Positions 10,785 to 23,835 are shown, counted from the stretch's first letter. The stretch is 64,000 nt of DNA from Halichoerus grypus (GCF_964656455.1 NC_135718.1:125651093-125715092), one strand, 5' to 3'. Numbers and translations are program-made. The notes: generated by a model not told the origin, from the letters alone.

Positions 10785-12155
10785 GAGTGAGTATGCCTCT
10801 GGGCACATCTTCTGTATCAAATTCTCCCACGTGGACCAGTCAAGAAAGCCGCTCATAAAGAAAAATCAATCTTAAGAATACTCACATGTTAAGGAATAGC
10901 TTAGTTTCTAAAATATGTCACATGATCCTTTCACCTCTCAGTCAGTGGACTCAGGCTCCATGAGACTTGGGGAGTCACCAGTCACTGCCCCCTACTCTCG
11001 GTTGTTTAGCAAACCTCATGGTGGCTATACAAAACTGAAAGATGTCCTGCTTTGCTCAGCATTTGGCTCCATCAGTTCTCTAGAAATGACTACACTCATT
11101 AGTTTATGAGCCGGGTCATGTGAATGTCATCTTCAATAAAAGAAACTGCATTTAACTGACTTCACATTATTCAAGCACTCATTAGAGCTAGCTTAGCTAA
11201 ACATTTGTAGGTGCTCATTGACCTCAAAGGAAAGCTCTAAAATGTATTCTTTAAGTCTAGGATTTGTGTAATTTCTTTGATATTTGCCTTGGGTTTATTA
11301 TGTGATGAGCTAATATGTATTATCTTGGTATATTAACTAAGTTATGGGTGTAGTTGATTAAATAAGTAAAGGAAAATATATTGGTTAATCTGGACAAGAA
11401 ATCTTGATCTAAGTAATCAAGGTAAAGGAACAACTGGAATAGAATAGAATTAGGGATGTTTTACCAGGAAAGGAAAATGTTGAGCAGAATTGAAAGACAA
11501 CTGCATTGTCAGTGAGAAAGCAGGAAGGTTGGGAAGTCAGGCAGCAAATTGTAGAAGATAGCAGCTATTAACACTTGTATGAATTGTGGACACCTTGGAG
11601 TCTGATAGAAGAATGAAACCCCTTTCAGAAAAATACATATAATCATCTCTGCATAAAATTTTGCATATCGGCTCATAACTGGAAGTTGGGAATGCCTTAT
11701 CTAGGACACTGCCCTAAGGTACACATTTAAAGACAAAGCTTGGGCCAAAATATATAGGAAACACGGTAGTATTTTAAAGGATATATTCAAGGATGCAGAG
11801 ATAAAGCTGTGATTTTTTTTTTAATCCAAAGGTAAAAGGTGGTAAAAAAAAAAAAAAAAATACATAGTCTTACTCCCCTAAAGAAAAGTAAACCTGAATA
11901 TGATGCTTCTGGACAAGTACCTGCAGGCTAGACAGGTTTCCCATTTCTAGAAATTGAACAAGTTATTTGAAAAGCTCTGCCAAACCCAATCCCATTTACT
12001 TTTTCTCTTTCTGCACAGAAGTTCCCCGAGGTAGTAAGAGTCCTCTGGAAAACCAAGCTTAGTAGGACTTCGCATGGATGCTCATGGTCAACTTGCACAA
12101 TTTGGCATTGCTCCTGGTGACTGACTAAAGAATTGTCACAACTAGTTGTTACTTT
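10785..12155. other. Intergenic DNA, nothing recognised
   Basis: The 64-codon frame at 10915-11109 has no recognisable motif. An A17 run at 11844-11860 may be the tail of a degraded retroelement. Confidence 0.4.
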
Positions 12156-12167
12156 CCTAATATTTCT

Positions 12168-12363
12168 TTTTTTTTTAAAGATTTTATTTATTTATTTGAC
12201 ACAGAGAGAGACAGCGAGAGAGGGAACACAAGCAGGGGGAGTGGGAGAGGGAGAAGCAGGCTTCCCGCCGAGCAGAGAGGCCGATGTGGGGCTCGATCCC
12301 AGGACCCTGGGATCATGACCCAAGCTGAAGGCAGATGCTTAACAACTGAGCCATCCAGGCGAC
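12168..12363 (-). mobile_element. CanSINE
   Basis: T-run then 'aaagattttatttatttatt', body with 'gacacagagagagacagcga', head ending 'ccatccaggcgacc'. Perfect 12 bp direct repeat 'cctaatatttct' at 12156-12167 and 12364-12375. Confidence 0.95.
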
Positions 12364-12375
12364 CCTAATATTTCT

Positions 12376-13400
12376 ATCTTTAGAAAAATGTTAGTATAAA
12401 CCCAGAGTGACCTGTTTCTGGGTTAATGAACAAGCAGGCATAAATAGAAAGTCACAAAGAAAGGGCAATTTTTATTTAAGTAACAACTATAAATTTAGAG
12501 CCATTTATGGTCCTGAACACTAAGGATTTACAACCTCCTTTTCCATAGTTAGCTAACATATTCTCTGTAGCGTCTAGTAGAAATCATATATAAATTGTAA
12601 AGTCACTCCTTGGTAAATCTATGAGCATCTTGTAAGAATATCACACTTTGACTTTTACAGCGAGCTGTAGAATGTTGAGGTATAGGCAGTCTGTTCAGAA
12701 AGCCTGTTGTCAAGGAAACTGCACCTTCATCCAATGAAAAACCCAAGGGATCTTCCAACATCTTGGGGAGGAAATATTTAATCGTTTACTGCCCCCATGC
12801 ATGTTTTTCTTTGATCCATAGATGGTGATATTAGTGTCTTTATTAATGTTACCTCAGAAATCAGTAAAACATGCTTTTCTCCATTTAATCATAAATAGGA
12901 GACCCAACTAATGTGGTCACAAGTAAAAACACTCATTTTATATTTCATGGGTTTTTTTCAGAGCATCCTTAGCGTGTATTAGACCAAAAAAGTGACAAGA
13001 ACCAAACAGAAAAAAATCCAAATCTCTTTTACATGGTTAGCATTATGACTTTTGATTTTTCAACTATCAAAGTATAAAATTACAGCACAAACTGTTCCTC
13101 TACTATCTTTTCTTCTTGACTAACTGATGTACGTATACAGAGACTAGATCTATACAGAGACTCGATAAAGGAAGCAACACAGAGTGAAACAACTCTAGAC
13201 ATCCTGAACTCAAGTTCCTGAGACAACCTTTATTAAGTATCCCTTCATGTGTTTAAGCCTTCCTTTTTTATCTGAAAAAGCAAAATAATGAATATTTCAT
13301 CTGGGTAACTGAAGAAATCAAATGAGATAGCATAATGTCATAGTGTTTCATAAATCACAGGAGACAAAAGGCAGTTATGATGGGATGTACATGAAAAACA
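12376..13400. other. Intergenic DNA, nothing recognised
   Basis: AT-rich sequence with no frame above about 60 codons and no repeat I can name. Confidence 0.4.
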
Positions 13401-13404
13401 GCAG

Positions 13405-13620
13405 GGTCATGGTTAAGAGAAGTGCATGCAGGAGTCAGACAAACCTGTGCCATAACCCTGATTCATCTACTCCTTGACGATATAGCCTGAGGCAAGTTTT
13501 TCCTGTGCCTCAATGATCTCATCCATAAAATAGGCCCAATAATGTGTACAGTTACTTCACAGGGGTTTTGAGAGAGCTTAATGAGATACCATATGTAAAC
13601 ACATTAGCAATGCCTAATTA
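13405..13620 (+). mobile_element. MIR element
   Basis: Ancient tRNA-derived SINE. Diagnostic order is visible: 'ggtcatggttaagag', 'ggagtcagacaaacctg', a 'gcctcaatgatctcatcca' equivalent of the conserved core, 'taaaatag', 'aatgagata' and 'gtaaacacattagca'. Heavily diverged, without a TSD. Confidence 0.85.
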
Positions 13621-14164
13621 CTAATCTATTACCATTAGAAACAGAAATACATATTAATCTTTACAACGAAATAGGTGAAATAGCTCTGTGCCGCTGGAAA
13701 GAACAATGGTGCATCTTGTAAAAAGCAATGAGAAATGAGTTGGTTCATTTGAGAGAAAAATTTGAATCTCGGTAGGATTCATAAAAGGTGAAAGTTCTTC
13801 AAATGGTAGCTAAAGTCTTGAAGGTAAGGGTGGTTTTCCCCCTTTATTTGGTAGGTTGGAAAGAACTACTGACTTGCTCTTCACAGCAACAACTACAGCA
13901 TGATGACACTGCTGATAGTTATATATGGATTTTAAAAGATAATTTGTGTATTACACTTCTTAGCATTTTTCCCTCCAACCAATTTCAAGTTCAGGATTAC
14001 TGTATTATCTCCCTTGTTCTCTCTCCTCTAGTTGATCTTGTGAATGGTTATATTAATGTCACATAACTTTTTTAAATCATGAGACATCCTGGGAAAAGGA
14101 GGGGCTTCTGTCACGTGTCCCATTACAATCAAAGTCACAGCAACCACCTCTAGACTCATCTTTA

Positions 14165-14440
14165 TAACCCTGCCTCCTGCTTTTATGCTACAAGAACCCC
14201 TACTTCAGCTGGGTTATCCCAGTCTGCCATGAGCATTCCTTGGCACTCTTAGCCATTTTCCTCATTTATTCAAATACCACTCATTCTTGTAAAACTTTGC
14301 TCAGGTTCCATCGTTTTATTAAATGCTTCCCTGACCACTCCAGTCCCCTCATGATCTTGCCATCCTCTGACTTCCTACAGCATTTATTATCTCCCTTTCA
14401 TCTGGCACTTAGTCATATATTTACTTTCTTCTTTTTTTAA
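14165..14440 (+). mobile_element. LINE-2 3' fragment
   Basis: CT-rich protein-derived sequence with the L2-type order 'gtaaaactttgctcaggttcc', 'aaatgcttccctgaccactcc', then 'tcatctggcacttag'. Old and indel-rich. Confidence 0.6.
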
Positions 14441-15380
14441 AAAAAGAATATTTTTGCTTAATCTCTCCAACTAGAGACAGTAATCGTTTATTAAATGTGA
14501 AAAAAGTCCTCTCTGCGGACACATAATATGTATTCACACTATATTTGTGGAAATATACCAGCTTTAGAAAACATAGCCTTTGCATTGTTTACATTCCATC
14601 TATATTACATTTTCAAATAAATAGAATTCTCTCTCCACCCACACTAAAATTAACTGAAGTATTCTAAATAAGTGTCTGAACAACAGACACTATGCTTTAA
14701 GACTCAGCTGTCAACTCTTATTTTGGGGTAGCTAAATAAGCAAATGATCTGACATTTCTAAAATTTCAGTACATATCCTACTTTCTCTAGTACAAGAAAA
14801 GGTCTGTTAACCTAAAATTCCTAGCTGTGAATTTCCCCTCTTTGCCTTTCCGCTCAAGTTTTCCTTGAATGAAATGTTATCTCCCACACATTTAACCTAA
14901 GAATAAAAAAGCAACATATTAGAAGCAAGGCAAAAAGGCCATCTTTTTATTGATGAGAGTGAAAGGCAAATTTAAGATCTTTTGCAGAAAGCATGCTATA
15001 TGGTAAAATTGTCAAAATAGAAATTCTTCGTTCCTAACATAGGTTTTGTTTAATCCGTATCTTCTCCTACCTCTTCACGTATGAAATGGCAGCAATCATG
15101 ATCTTAAATCTGTTTTTTCCTACTTCTATTAGGTGAATTCCGGAGGGAATCATTATGGGGCTTTTTCTTACACCTTGCAGAAAATTGTATCTACAGTCAA
15201 CATTTACTCAGATTTTTGACACAATGTAAAATGTGGGCTTTCAAAGAGCTATCTGTCTAACATGAGCACAAATGAAATGAGAATAAAGAATATGTTGGGT
15301 AAAAAAGAAAGAAAAAGTAAGTTGGTCTGGACCAAAGCTCTCCTAATATTAATCTCATGTAACATTTGCATAACACATGT
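14441..15380. other. Intergenic DNA, nothing recognised
   Basis: AT-rich, with no gene-like frame or recognised repeat. Confidence 0.4.
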
Positions 15381-15384
15381 GATT

Positions 15385-15585
15385 TACAGAGCACTTTTAT
15401 TTATATCATTTTGATCCTCATAAAGACCTTGTGAAGTAAGCTTTGGCTATATCCATATTCTCCCATCCACCCCCCACTCCCAGTTTTTTAAAGCATCTAA
15501 GGCAAATTTTGGTAACAGAGAAGTTAGATGTTTTTTCCTAGGATCGTAGTGTTATTAGTAGCTGAGACAGGATACCAGCTCATGA
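15385..15585 (-). mobile_element. Possible MIR remnant
   Basis: Weak similarity to the reverse MIR order: 'acagagcacttttattt', 'tcattttgatcctcataaa', 'ttgtgaagtaagctttg', then 'gttagatg' and 'gagacaggatacca'. Diverged; could be chance in part. Confidence 0.45.
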
Positions 15586-16425
15586 AGAGTGATCCATGCT
15601 CTTCTCTTTCCATGACTCAAGTCCTTCCTCAAGACAATGCTCTAGAATCAGACTGACGGAAAAGTAAACACTGTCCTCTGGAAAGAAAGCCCCTGTTTGC
15701 ACCACTGACCCTCCTCCAAGAGTTTACTATTTACGAGAGGCTTGGTTTATACACGAAGGGCAGACGTGATTCTCTATTCTTCCAGCTCAAAATTCCCAGA
15801 AATGGGGAGAAAAACAACTTTCATAAGGATTTTATAAAATGTTATGTTCACATCTAGACATTTGTAGAAGTTTTATGCAACAAGGCTATGATTCTAGAGC
15901 AGGGAACGTAGCAACAAGAGAGGGCAGAAGTTATATGTTGGTGAGATTAGAAAAGTCCTGCTAGCCTCCAGGCAGAGAAGAGCGTCCTCCTCCCCTTTCT
16001 TATGCTGACAGGCAGAAGCAGCACGAAAGGGTGCTGGGAGCCAACCGTGCCCAAATAAAGAAACTTTATTCATAAGAGGGGGAGGATGTTTGAAGGGTAT
16101 GGAGCCTTCAGGGACTTATAAAACTAAGTCAACCAATGGAAGGTTCATGTAGATGCTTATTAGCAGCATCCAAGAATTAGGTTGCTGGCTTTTGTTTCTG
16201 GTTGAAATTGATTTTCACTGCTGGTGAAATTTAGAAGCTCATCCTTAAAAAAAAAAAGACACTCCTAAGAAATCCCTCTGTAACAGGAACCAAGACTTGC
16301 CAAATCAGCGTAACAATGGGAAGGTAGTATTTTAAAGAACGCATTTGTGCATTCTTTCTTCAGCCTATTAAATCCTTGAATCGCTGTGTTCTCTGCAATG
16401 GAGGTTCAGTTGTGGCCACAGTAAG
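15586..16425. other. Intergenic DNA, nothing recognised
   Basis: Slightly higher GC than the surroundings near 15960-16100; no open frame, splice-framed exon or RNA gene that I can support. Confidence 0.35.
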
Positions 16426-16429
16426 CAAA

Positions 16430-16600
16430 TGATCAACAGCTAACATTGTATCATAAGCACAAGCTAGGTACCAGGCACAGCTCTAAGGCAAGTCCAAGGC
16501 GTTAGTGCATTTATCCACACCAGGTAACAAGAACAGAACTAGTAAGTGTCAGAGTCAGGATTCCAATCCAGGCAGTGTTTTCTCCAGAGACCATGGTCTC
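16430..16600 (-). mobile_element. MIR element
   Basis: Reverse MIR order: 'cagctaacattgtatca', 'taccaggcacagctctaag', 'agaactagtaagtgtcagag', 'tcaggattccaatccaggca'. Confidence 0.8.
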
Positions 16601-17540
16601 TCACCCTGACCATTTTTTTCATCAGCTGGACTTTTATAGTACCATTTTCTCTCTCTGAAGATTTTGTTGAGATTGTAGAAGGCTGAAGGAGATGAGGAAG
16701 AAAATAGAAGACCTAGCAATAGCAATCTCCCATGGATGATTTCAGCCTGTTTCTGCTGTGCTAATGACTGAGAAAGCACTGAGGAATCAGACTGATGACC
16801 TGGAAAACCAGCTCAGATTAGGAAATGTCAAATCAGTGGGACTTGCTGAAGGCATGGAGATGAAAGCAAATGGGATTCTCTCCCACCCCTTTCATTTTTA
16901 ATTTTTTTATTTTATGAAATGAAAGGAAAGGAAAAGGGATGATATTTAATTTTCTGTAACAAACCATGCTTTGTTGCACATCCAGCAAGGCCAATTCATT
17001 CACAGACTCTGTGTTGTACAAACTGCAATCCTCATAGAAAAGAAATAAACAGTCAGGAACTCTCAGACTACAGCTAGTATTTTGTAAAGATATTTGCAAT
17101 ACAAATACATCAGAGTCACTAATTCATATTTCACTATGCTATGGACCTGAAAATTCTCATTTACAAACAGCATTTCCTGAAGTGCCACCAAGATATATTG
17201 ACTGTCAAAGTGGCACTTCCTGATTGTCTACTGAAACCCAAGAAAAGTATTTATTATGCTGTTACATTATTTTTTTCATAGTATAATGAACATACATTAG
17301 TCTGCAGTAGCAGCCCTGATTCTTTCCCATTATATTTGTTCACATAATCACTAATCTGCCAAATTTAATAGTTTGCTAGTTACTACAGAAATGTATTCTG
17401 AATTTCAGTTGGAATAGGGATAAATTGGCTATTCCTGCTTCTGGAAAATGTATAGATAGTATGTGTAGATGTCAAGAAAGACTTTGTGATGCTTATACGT
17501 TTTTGTAATTTAATGTGAGACCTTCCCAGGATAATATGGT
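16601..17540. other. Intergenic DNA, nothing recognised
   Basis: Minus-strand frames at 16555-16779 and 16833-17099 show no family motif and are read as chance. Confidence 0.35.
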
Positions 17541-17544
17541 TTAA

Positions 17545-17765
17545 AATAATAATCATAGCTGACTTTTATTGAGCATGTGCCCTGTGCCAGGTACTGTTCT
17601 AAGTGTTTTATATTATGTTTATATTATATTAACGTATTTAATCTTCATATTTACCCTATATAATCAGTACTATTGTCATCCCCATTTTATAGACACAAAC
17701 TGTAGGTTACCCAGTGGGTAAGTGGCACACCTAAGATTCAAATTCAAGCAGTCTCTTCAGGTGGT
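17545..17765 (-). mobile_element. MIR element
   Basis: Clear reverse MIR order: 'tgacttttattgagcatgtg', 'tgtgccaggtactgttctaa', 'atccccattttatagac', 'gtgggtaagtggca', 'caagcagtct'. Confidence 0.9.
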
Positions 17766-17784
17766 AGCTACAATTGTAGCGGGC

Positions 17785-17880
17785 ATAGATAGCATCATAT
17801 ATAAAGTTGATGAATCACTATGTTGCACACCTAAAACTAATGGAACATTGTGTGTCAACTATGCTCAAAAAATAAAATAA
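17785..17880 (+). mobile_element. L1 3'-end fragment
   Basis: 'ttgatgaatcactatgttgc', 'acacctaaaactaatggaac', 'attgtgtgtcaactatgctc', then an A-rich tail. This is the terminal ~95 bp of an old L1 3' UTR. Confidence 0.75.
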
Positions 17881-17892
17881 AGTCTGTCCATT

Positions 17893-18130
17893 AGTGGGTT
17901 TCTCAACCTCAGCACTGTTAATATTTTGGATTAGGTATTTCTTTATTGTAAGGGGCTGTCCTATACAATGTAGGGTGTTCAGCAGCATCCCCGGCCTCTT
18001 CTTACTAACTGCCTACAGCATCCCTCTTTGCACCCCTCCTTGCAGTTCTGACAATCAAAAATGTCTTCAGACTTTGCAAATGTTTCCCCTGGGGGATAAA
18101 AATGCCCCAGTTGGGAATCACTGCTCTGGA
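17893..18130 (-). mobile_element. MER5A-like hAT DNA transposon remnant
   Basis: Non-autonomous hAT element. Signature blocks: 'gtttctcaacctcagcact', 'ggggctgtcctatacaatgt', 'agcagcatccccggcctc', 'gacaatcaaaaatgtcttca', 'cagttgggaatcactg'. The ends form diverged inverted repeats of the 'cagtggttctcaa' type. The 105-codon plus-strand frame crossing it (17894-18211) is not a gene. Confidence 0.8.
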
Positions 18131-18133
18131 GTT

Positions 18134-18360
18134 TACAGTCTCAAAAGGGGGCAATATCGCCCTCAAGAGGGCAAAATTTTGTTCTGGGGGTGCAAAAAAA
18201 TCCTACTCTAATTATGAAGCAAATATATATACAGTTACATGCAGTGCCTTAAGCAGATGTGCAGTATATTTGTAGTAATAGAATTTCATGGGCGGGATCA
18301 GGAAACAAAGTCTAAAATGCTCCTTAGGAGAGAAATAATGAGAAATAGGTTGAGAAACAA
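18134..18360 (+). mobile_element. Second hAT-like DNA element (unassigned)
   Basis: Immediately after the MER5A-like copy. It holds 'gggcaatatcgccctcaaga', 'gggcaaaattttgttctggg' and ends 'gttgagaaacaatag', resembling a hAT terminus. I cannot name the family. Confidence 0.45.
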
Positions 18361-19668
18361 TAGGCTAGGATTTGGCTCTTAATCTCTATGCTGTTCTTCA
18401 CAGTAACAGGCCAGATGGCAAATCTAAACTCTTGAGATGAACCCTTATTTGAATGACTCTCCCCAAATGGTCAAGGAGATACTCTCTCTGACTTCCTCCC
18501 AGAATGAGACCATTACCTTCACCTTCCTGAGGGTTCAACATCATCACCTTAGCCCTATGGATTGGAAAATTTGTAACTTTGAGTTTTGGGTTCAATAAAA
18601 CGCTTTAGACTATTTTTCAAACATTTTCCTTCCAGCAAAAACTACAAAACTGTATTTGCCAAGAGCTATTTTTCTTAAACTTTTTAATCCTGGGTGTATT
18701 TCAAAGGAAATTTATCCATATGGTTCTCATTCATTTACTCTTAATTCATCAAGATGGTGTTTTGTAAAAGCCAGTTGACAACCAAGGAGCTGTATGCATG
18801 TTTTTTTTAACTTGAACCAGGAAGTTGGGCTTTGCTTGTGCTAAATAGAATTTAAAACCCCTTAAGTTTTTCTATACTTGGCTAAATGTAATTTTCCCTC
18901 TTACTAATCATTAATTTGGAGTCTACTTTTTTGATGTAAAATGTTTTATGGTAGAAGAAGCGAGACAGCAAAAAAAAAAAAAAAATGCACTTTACTAAGA
19001 GAGAGACTTTAAAAACTGGAACATAAGAACAAGGATGTGGCCAGAAAATTGTACGTTTGCAGAATACTTTGCTTCTGTAATCTAACTTGCACTAGGTTAT
19101 ACTTAGTAATACAAGAATTACATACCTCTTTTAGAAGGTGGGGTGGTAATTGCCAAGTATTTCTCTGTTTGGGATAATACTGTATTATTTAGGAGACTTG
19201 CTAGAAGCCCCTTGTCCTTCTTCCCCAATTCCTACCCCCTAACAACCTTGTAGCTTTACAGCACCCTTTCTTTTCTTTGAACAGAAACCCATCATCATCA
19301 CTGAGAATAAACAATGGGCTTCATTAAGAAGTGCTAAATGTATTTGTATGAAAGAAACAGAATAAAAATCAAACATGCATCTTTAAAAGGTGCTTTATAT
19401 AGTGAATGCAATAAATGTAGAACATTAACTTTAAATGTAAATTTTAAACTTTCAGACTCTCAATAACGCTTTTATGAAGAGAGAGGCACTATTTTTACAT
19501 GATAGGAGACAATGGGATCATTTCTCCCTTTCTATTCCTTATCCCTAATCAACTTTCTCTGTGTTAGGCAAATGCACTAATGTAAGCAAAAACAATAAAT
19601 TCAAGGAATAAATCATAAAACACTGAGGATATTTTTAAAATAATAGAAAGATGTATTAAGCCAACATA
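18361..19668. other. Intergenic DNA, nothing recognised
   Basis: AT-rich. An A16 run at 18970-18985 is the only notable simple sequence. Confidence 0.4.
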
Positions 19669-19680
19669 AGACTGATTTAG

Positions 19681-19885
19681 GGCGCCTGGGTGACTCAGTC
19701 AGTTAAGCATCTGCCTTCGGCTCAGGTCATGATCCCAGGGTCCTGGGATTGAGCCCCATATAGAGGTCCACATCGAGCCCCACATCAGCCTCCCTGCTCA
19801 GTGGGGAGCCTGCTTCTCCCTCTCCCTCTGCCCCTCCCCCTGCTTGTGCTTTCTCTTAGGTAAATAAATAAAGTATTTTTTAAAA
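19681..19885 (+). mobile_element. CanSINE with internal body duplication
   Basis: Head 'ggcgcctgggtgactcagtc', tail 'aaataaataaagtatttttt'. Perfect 12 bp direct repeat 'agactgatttag' at 19669-19680 and 19886-19897. The body has 'gagccccatatagaggtcca' followed at once by a second 'gagccccacatcagcc', so this stretch is present twice. Confidence 0.93.
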
Positions 19886-19944
19886 AGACTGATTTAGAGA
19901 TATTTCCAAATTATTTTGTTACGCATTTCTACGTTAAGAAATAG

Positions 19945-20065
19945 GTACTGGTCCCCTCTCCAAATCTGTTGAATCAAAGTCTCTATGAGAGGGGTCCAAA
20001 AATCTGTATTTTATAAGCTCCCCAAGTAATGCTTATGCATAGTATTGAGAATTACTGATTTAGAT
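19945..20065 (+). mobile_element. MER20-like hAT fragment
   Basis: 'gttgaatcaaagtctctatg', 'ggggtccaaaaatctgtatt', 'aagctccccaagtaatgctt', then 'attgagaattactg' matches the order of the MER20 right half, ending in a hAT-type terminus. Confidence 0.7.
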
Positions 20066-22679
20066 AGCAGTAGTAACTGATAATTGGGCTAACACAAAGA
20101 CTGGCTTAACATGAGGCAAGCATCTTACCTAGCATCAATTTTACTAAATTATTACAAAGACACAGGCATTCAAAAACTTAGAGCAGAGAGAGGTCTGGGC
20201 AGTGAGGATACCTCCCAAGATCCCTTCCCACATCAGACATGCCCTTCTGGCCCCGAATAGTTGAAGTCTCCAAGTAAGGTCCAGGGGATTGCTTACACAG
20301 TGGGAGGATTTCAACTATAAAGCATCTCCACTCTGCTTCCATAGAGCTGTAGAGACTACGTGACTTTCTCCAGAACCCATGTCTGGATTTTACTTATTCA
20401 CTGTCATTCTTAGCCAAGGTCATTTTCAGAGATAAAGTCTCTTTCTCCTAGCAAGTATAATAATTTACCCAGAGTCCAGTTGAAAAGGAGAAATGACTCT
20501 CTTATTTCCCCTGGGGGTGTACTCTGGTAAAAGGAGTAAGTGGATTGCAGGCTGACTGCTTTACCTCCCTCCTACCAAAAATAAACGTAATAAGCATTTT
20601 ATCACCCTGGGGAACCAGGCTTTAATAATACAGTGACATGGGAGCAGGTCCACAAGGACCATATGATAGGGTGGGTGTTTTTGCAGGTTGCCCGCTTTGG
20701 GCCTTCTCTATCTTTTCTACCCTGGTTTCCATCACCGACATTCATCCAAAGTTTTGTACAACTAAAACTTACGATGTAACTGAGCTCCCTCTCTGATATT
20801 ATTTCTAATATTTAGTTAGGGGTTAATTTTTCTCACCTAGAGGCTAATTGTTTCTGATCAATGAATGCTTCCATTTATTGATATAACATCCAAGTTGATA
20901 GAAATAGAAATACATAAGAATTAAATTAATCACCATTTTAAGATTTTGGTGATAAAAGTAAATATTGTTGCTCTTTCCAGAGTTTAAATTAATTCTAGAC
21001 ATGATAGAGGTTCTTGGTATGTTTGTAAGATAATTAAAGGCAAATAAAAATTTTAAATAATTTTTAATACTTTCATCTTGAAACGAAAATACCATACTTC
21101 CCTTTCACTGAGTATTTGAGGTTAGATTAATATGGTGTAATTCCAACTTGTTCATTAGAAAAAAGGTTTAGGTTTTAAGCTTGGAAAAATTGTACTTCAA
21201 ACTTATTACATTTTAAAGATTCAAAATGGCAAAACTCATTGTTTTCAAGGCTCATAAAGTATATCTGTGGGCACAGTACCAACAGAAAGTTGTTGGAAAC
21301 CATCATGGTGATTCTAATCAATTTTTCAGTGGCAAGCACTAACCCTGTACTTTTCTATATAGGAAGATATCTAAAGGATCCTCTCTGTCTGTTCAAATGA
21401 CAAGAGCACTATCCAGCTGTTTGGAGCAGGAATGGCAGCTTAGTGACCACTTAGAAAAGTATTTGTTTGTACCGTAGAGTCATTCTCCCAGTACAAGGCT
21501 CCCACTGAGCAGTTACTGTGTGAATGCCGGAATGGCTCAGTTATTGGCATCATACAGAACGCTCACAACATATAGTACTTTCAATCAAACATGACATAGT
21601 AGTTCAGTTGAACACTTAAAGTAGCCTTTACAAAAAGTCAGATAACAATATGTTAAAGTACAAAATTTTATGGTAGAGACTTGCTGTAGAAGATAGAAGG
21701 GTGAATTCAGGGGAATTGGAGGAAAAGAATTGGGGAAGGTTGCATGAAGGTTAGGTTATGCTAGGCCATTCAGATATTCTGCTCTATTTTTTGTCTCACA
21801 TATCAATATATGTTTCTTATAGCCTAATGATATAAGAGATAAAATTATTTTGCATATCTAACCAAATATCTTTTCAGTTTTATGCTTCAACGTTCACCGT
21901 AAGGAGTTTTTGCTAGAGAAATACAGAGTCATCTTCAGGTCAGGTTTCTGAACAGAATGATTCATATAACCTTAGGCTTTCTATCAGAGATGTTGCTAGT
22001 ACCTAAGGGAACCATTGACTACAAACTTCTAGCTCCCACAAGACATAGCAGGGAAAGTTTTAAAAAAGGTAATGACAAAGTGTTGTTTTTTAGTTTTTAT
22101 CTCAAAAACATTCACTGTCGGGGAGACTTATGATCAAGAAACAGAAATTACAGATATTTACTAGCCCTGATAGAGTTACATGACCAGAATATTTTAGTGT
22201 TGCTTCTATAAGAATTAGAACTAACTGTAATTTATAGAGCAGAGCTGAGATATGATTTCTCAGCTCTGATTCTGGATCTTGTCTTTCTACTTGAGAAAAA
22301 AGGGAACTGAGATATAATTTATCATTATTTCTATAAAGGAAACCACACAGGGGCTTTCATTCCAAATGAATCCAAAGATGAATCTTGAATAAAACGACAT
22401 TTTTTTGATACTGCATTGAATAGAAGAAGTATTAATGGTTTTTCTCTTTATAACTGTTGAGTCATGGGAAGTTATGAATATTTGAAGCATAGGAAAACAA
22501 TGTGTTTTTTCAAGATGTTTTTCTTTAAATCTTGCTTGTAGGTATACCCAAATATAGCAAGGAAGACTCATTTGAAAGCTACTGAAGCAATCCAGGTAAG
22601 AAATCGTAGTGGTTTGGACCAGGTTGATAGTAATGGAGGCAGTGAGAAGGATTGATCAAAGTCCGGGTAGATTTTGCTT
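20066..22679. other. Intergenic DNA, nothing recognised
   Basis: About 2.6 kb with no recognisable repeat or coding signal. Minus-strand frames at 20844-21095 and 22287-22571 lack motifs and are AT-driven. Confidence 0.4.
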
Positions 22680-23395
22680 TTATTTCTGCCCCTTACAGCC
22701 TCTGCTCAACACAGCAGTCTAAGTGATTTTGTAAGTGAAAAATAAATCAGATCATATTAGCCCAATGTTGAAAGCCCTCTGATGGCTTTCCATTTATCCA
22801 AGCCAAAGCCCAAGTCTTTACAAAAAGTAGAGTGACTATACATTTTACTACCCAAACCAGAGCCCTGCTGAATGTTAAAGACTGACTACTATTAATTACA
22901 TCAGGACAATGAGTTTAAATTTGGGTTAGTCCAGACAAAATGATATGACTCTGTATAATCTGAACTTTCACTACATCTCTGACTTTGTCCACAGCTTTAT
23001 CCTTTGACAGCAATAACCATACTTGGCCTCCCAGGGTTTCCCTTTTCTTGGCATGCTCTTCCTTCACAGATCCAAATGGCTCTCCTCTCTTCCTCAGACT
23101 TTGTTTCAAAGTCAGCTTCTCAATGAAGACTTCCCTGGCCAACTCATCTAATATAGTGATACTAACTAATTTTTCTATCTTCCTTATCGGTTATTTCTCC
23201 CAATGGTACTTATTCACTTGCTAATATACTATATATTTTACTTCATCTTCTCTTTTTTCTATCTCCTCTACTGGAATGTAAGGGCTATAAAAGCAAGAAT
23301 TTTGTTTATTTTGTTCACAAATGAGTCCATGTAGGCTAGAAAAATATGTGACACATAAAAACCTTAATAAGTACTTTTAAATGAATGAATGAATA
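22680..23395 (+). mobile_element. LINE-2 3' portion
   Basis: Decayed L2 coding sequence and 3' end: 'cagcctctgctcaacacagc', 'gatcatattagcccaatgtt', 'aagacttccctggccaac', 'ctggaatgtaagggctataa', ending 'aaatgaatgaatgaatacc'. The order matches the end of the L2 reverse transcriptase ORF and its short terminal repeat tail. Confidence 0.85.
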
Positions 23396-23819
23396 CCTTG
23401 CCATTCTATCCCTATAAAGTATGCATTTCTTTTAAGATTGGACAATCAACCTTAGGACCATGAACATTAGATTTCTACATTTCAGCAGTGAAATAATGCT
23501 TATTAATACATAGCACAATTTGACTGGTATACATAATTATATAGAAATTAAATACCCTAACAGAAAATGAGTTATATAGAAAAGACAAGAAACTGCTTAA
23601 TTTCCAAACCACACACGCCCCTCAATACATTCTGGTAGATTCTCCTGGGTAGGGTGGGACATTTCTTTCTGAAATCTCGAATAGGTAACAGGATGATGAT
23701 AACATCAACAACTAAAATCTCTGGGATGTGAGGCAAAATGGTCATAGAAACTTTAAATTTGCAGTAGTCGACCTGGTCCAACACACTCTTTTCTTGTATC
23801 TGTTACATGCATTTAAGTT
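23396..23819. other. Intergenic DNA, nothing recognised
   Basis: The 70-codon minus frame at 23572-23784 shows no known motif. Confidence 0.35.
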
Positions 23820-23835
23820 AATAAATTTCCTTCTC

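Noticed and set aside
17894..18211. 105-codon plus-strand frame
   Set aside because: Covers a MER5A-like transposon and its neighbour; no protein motif.
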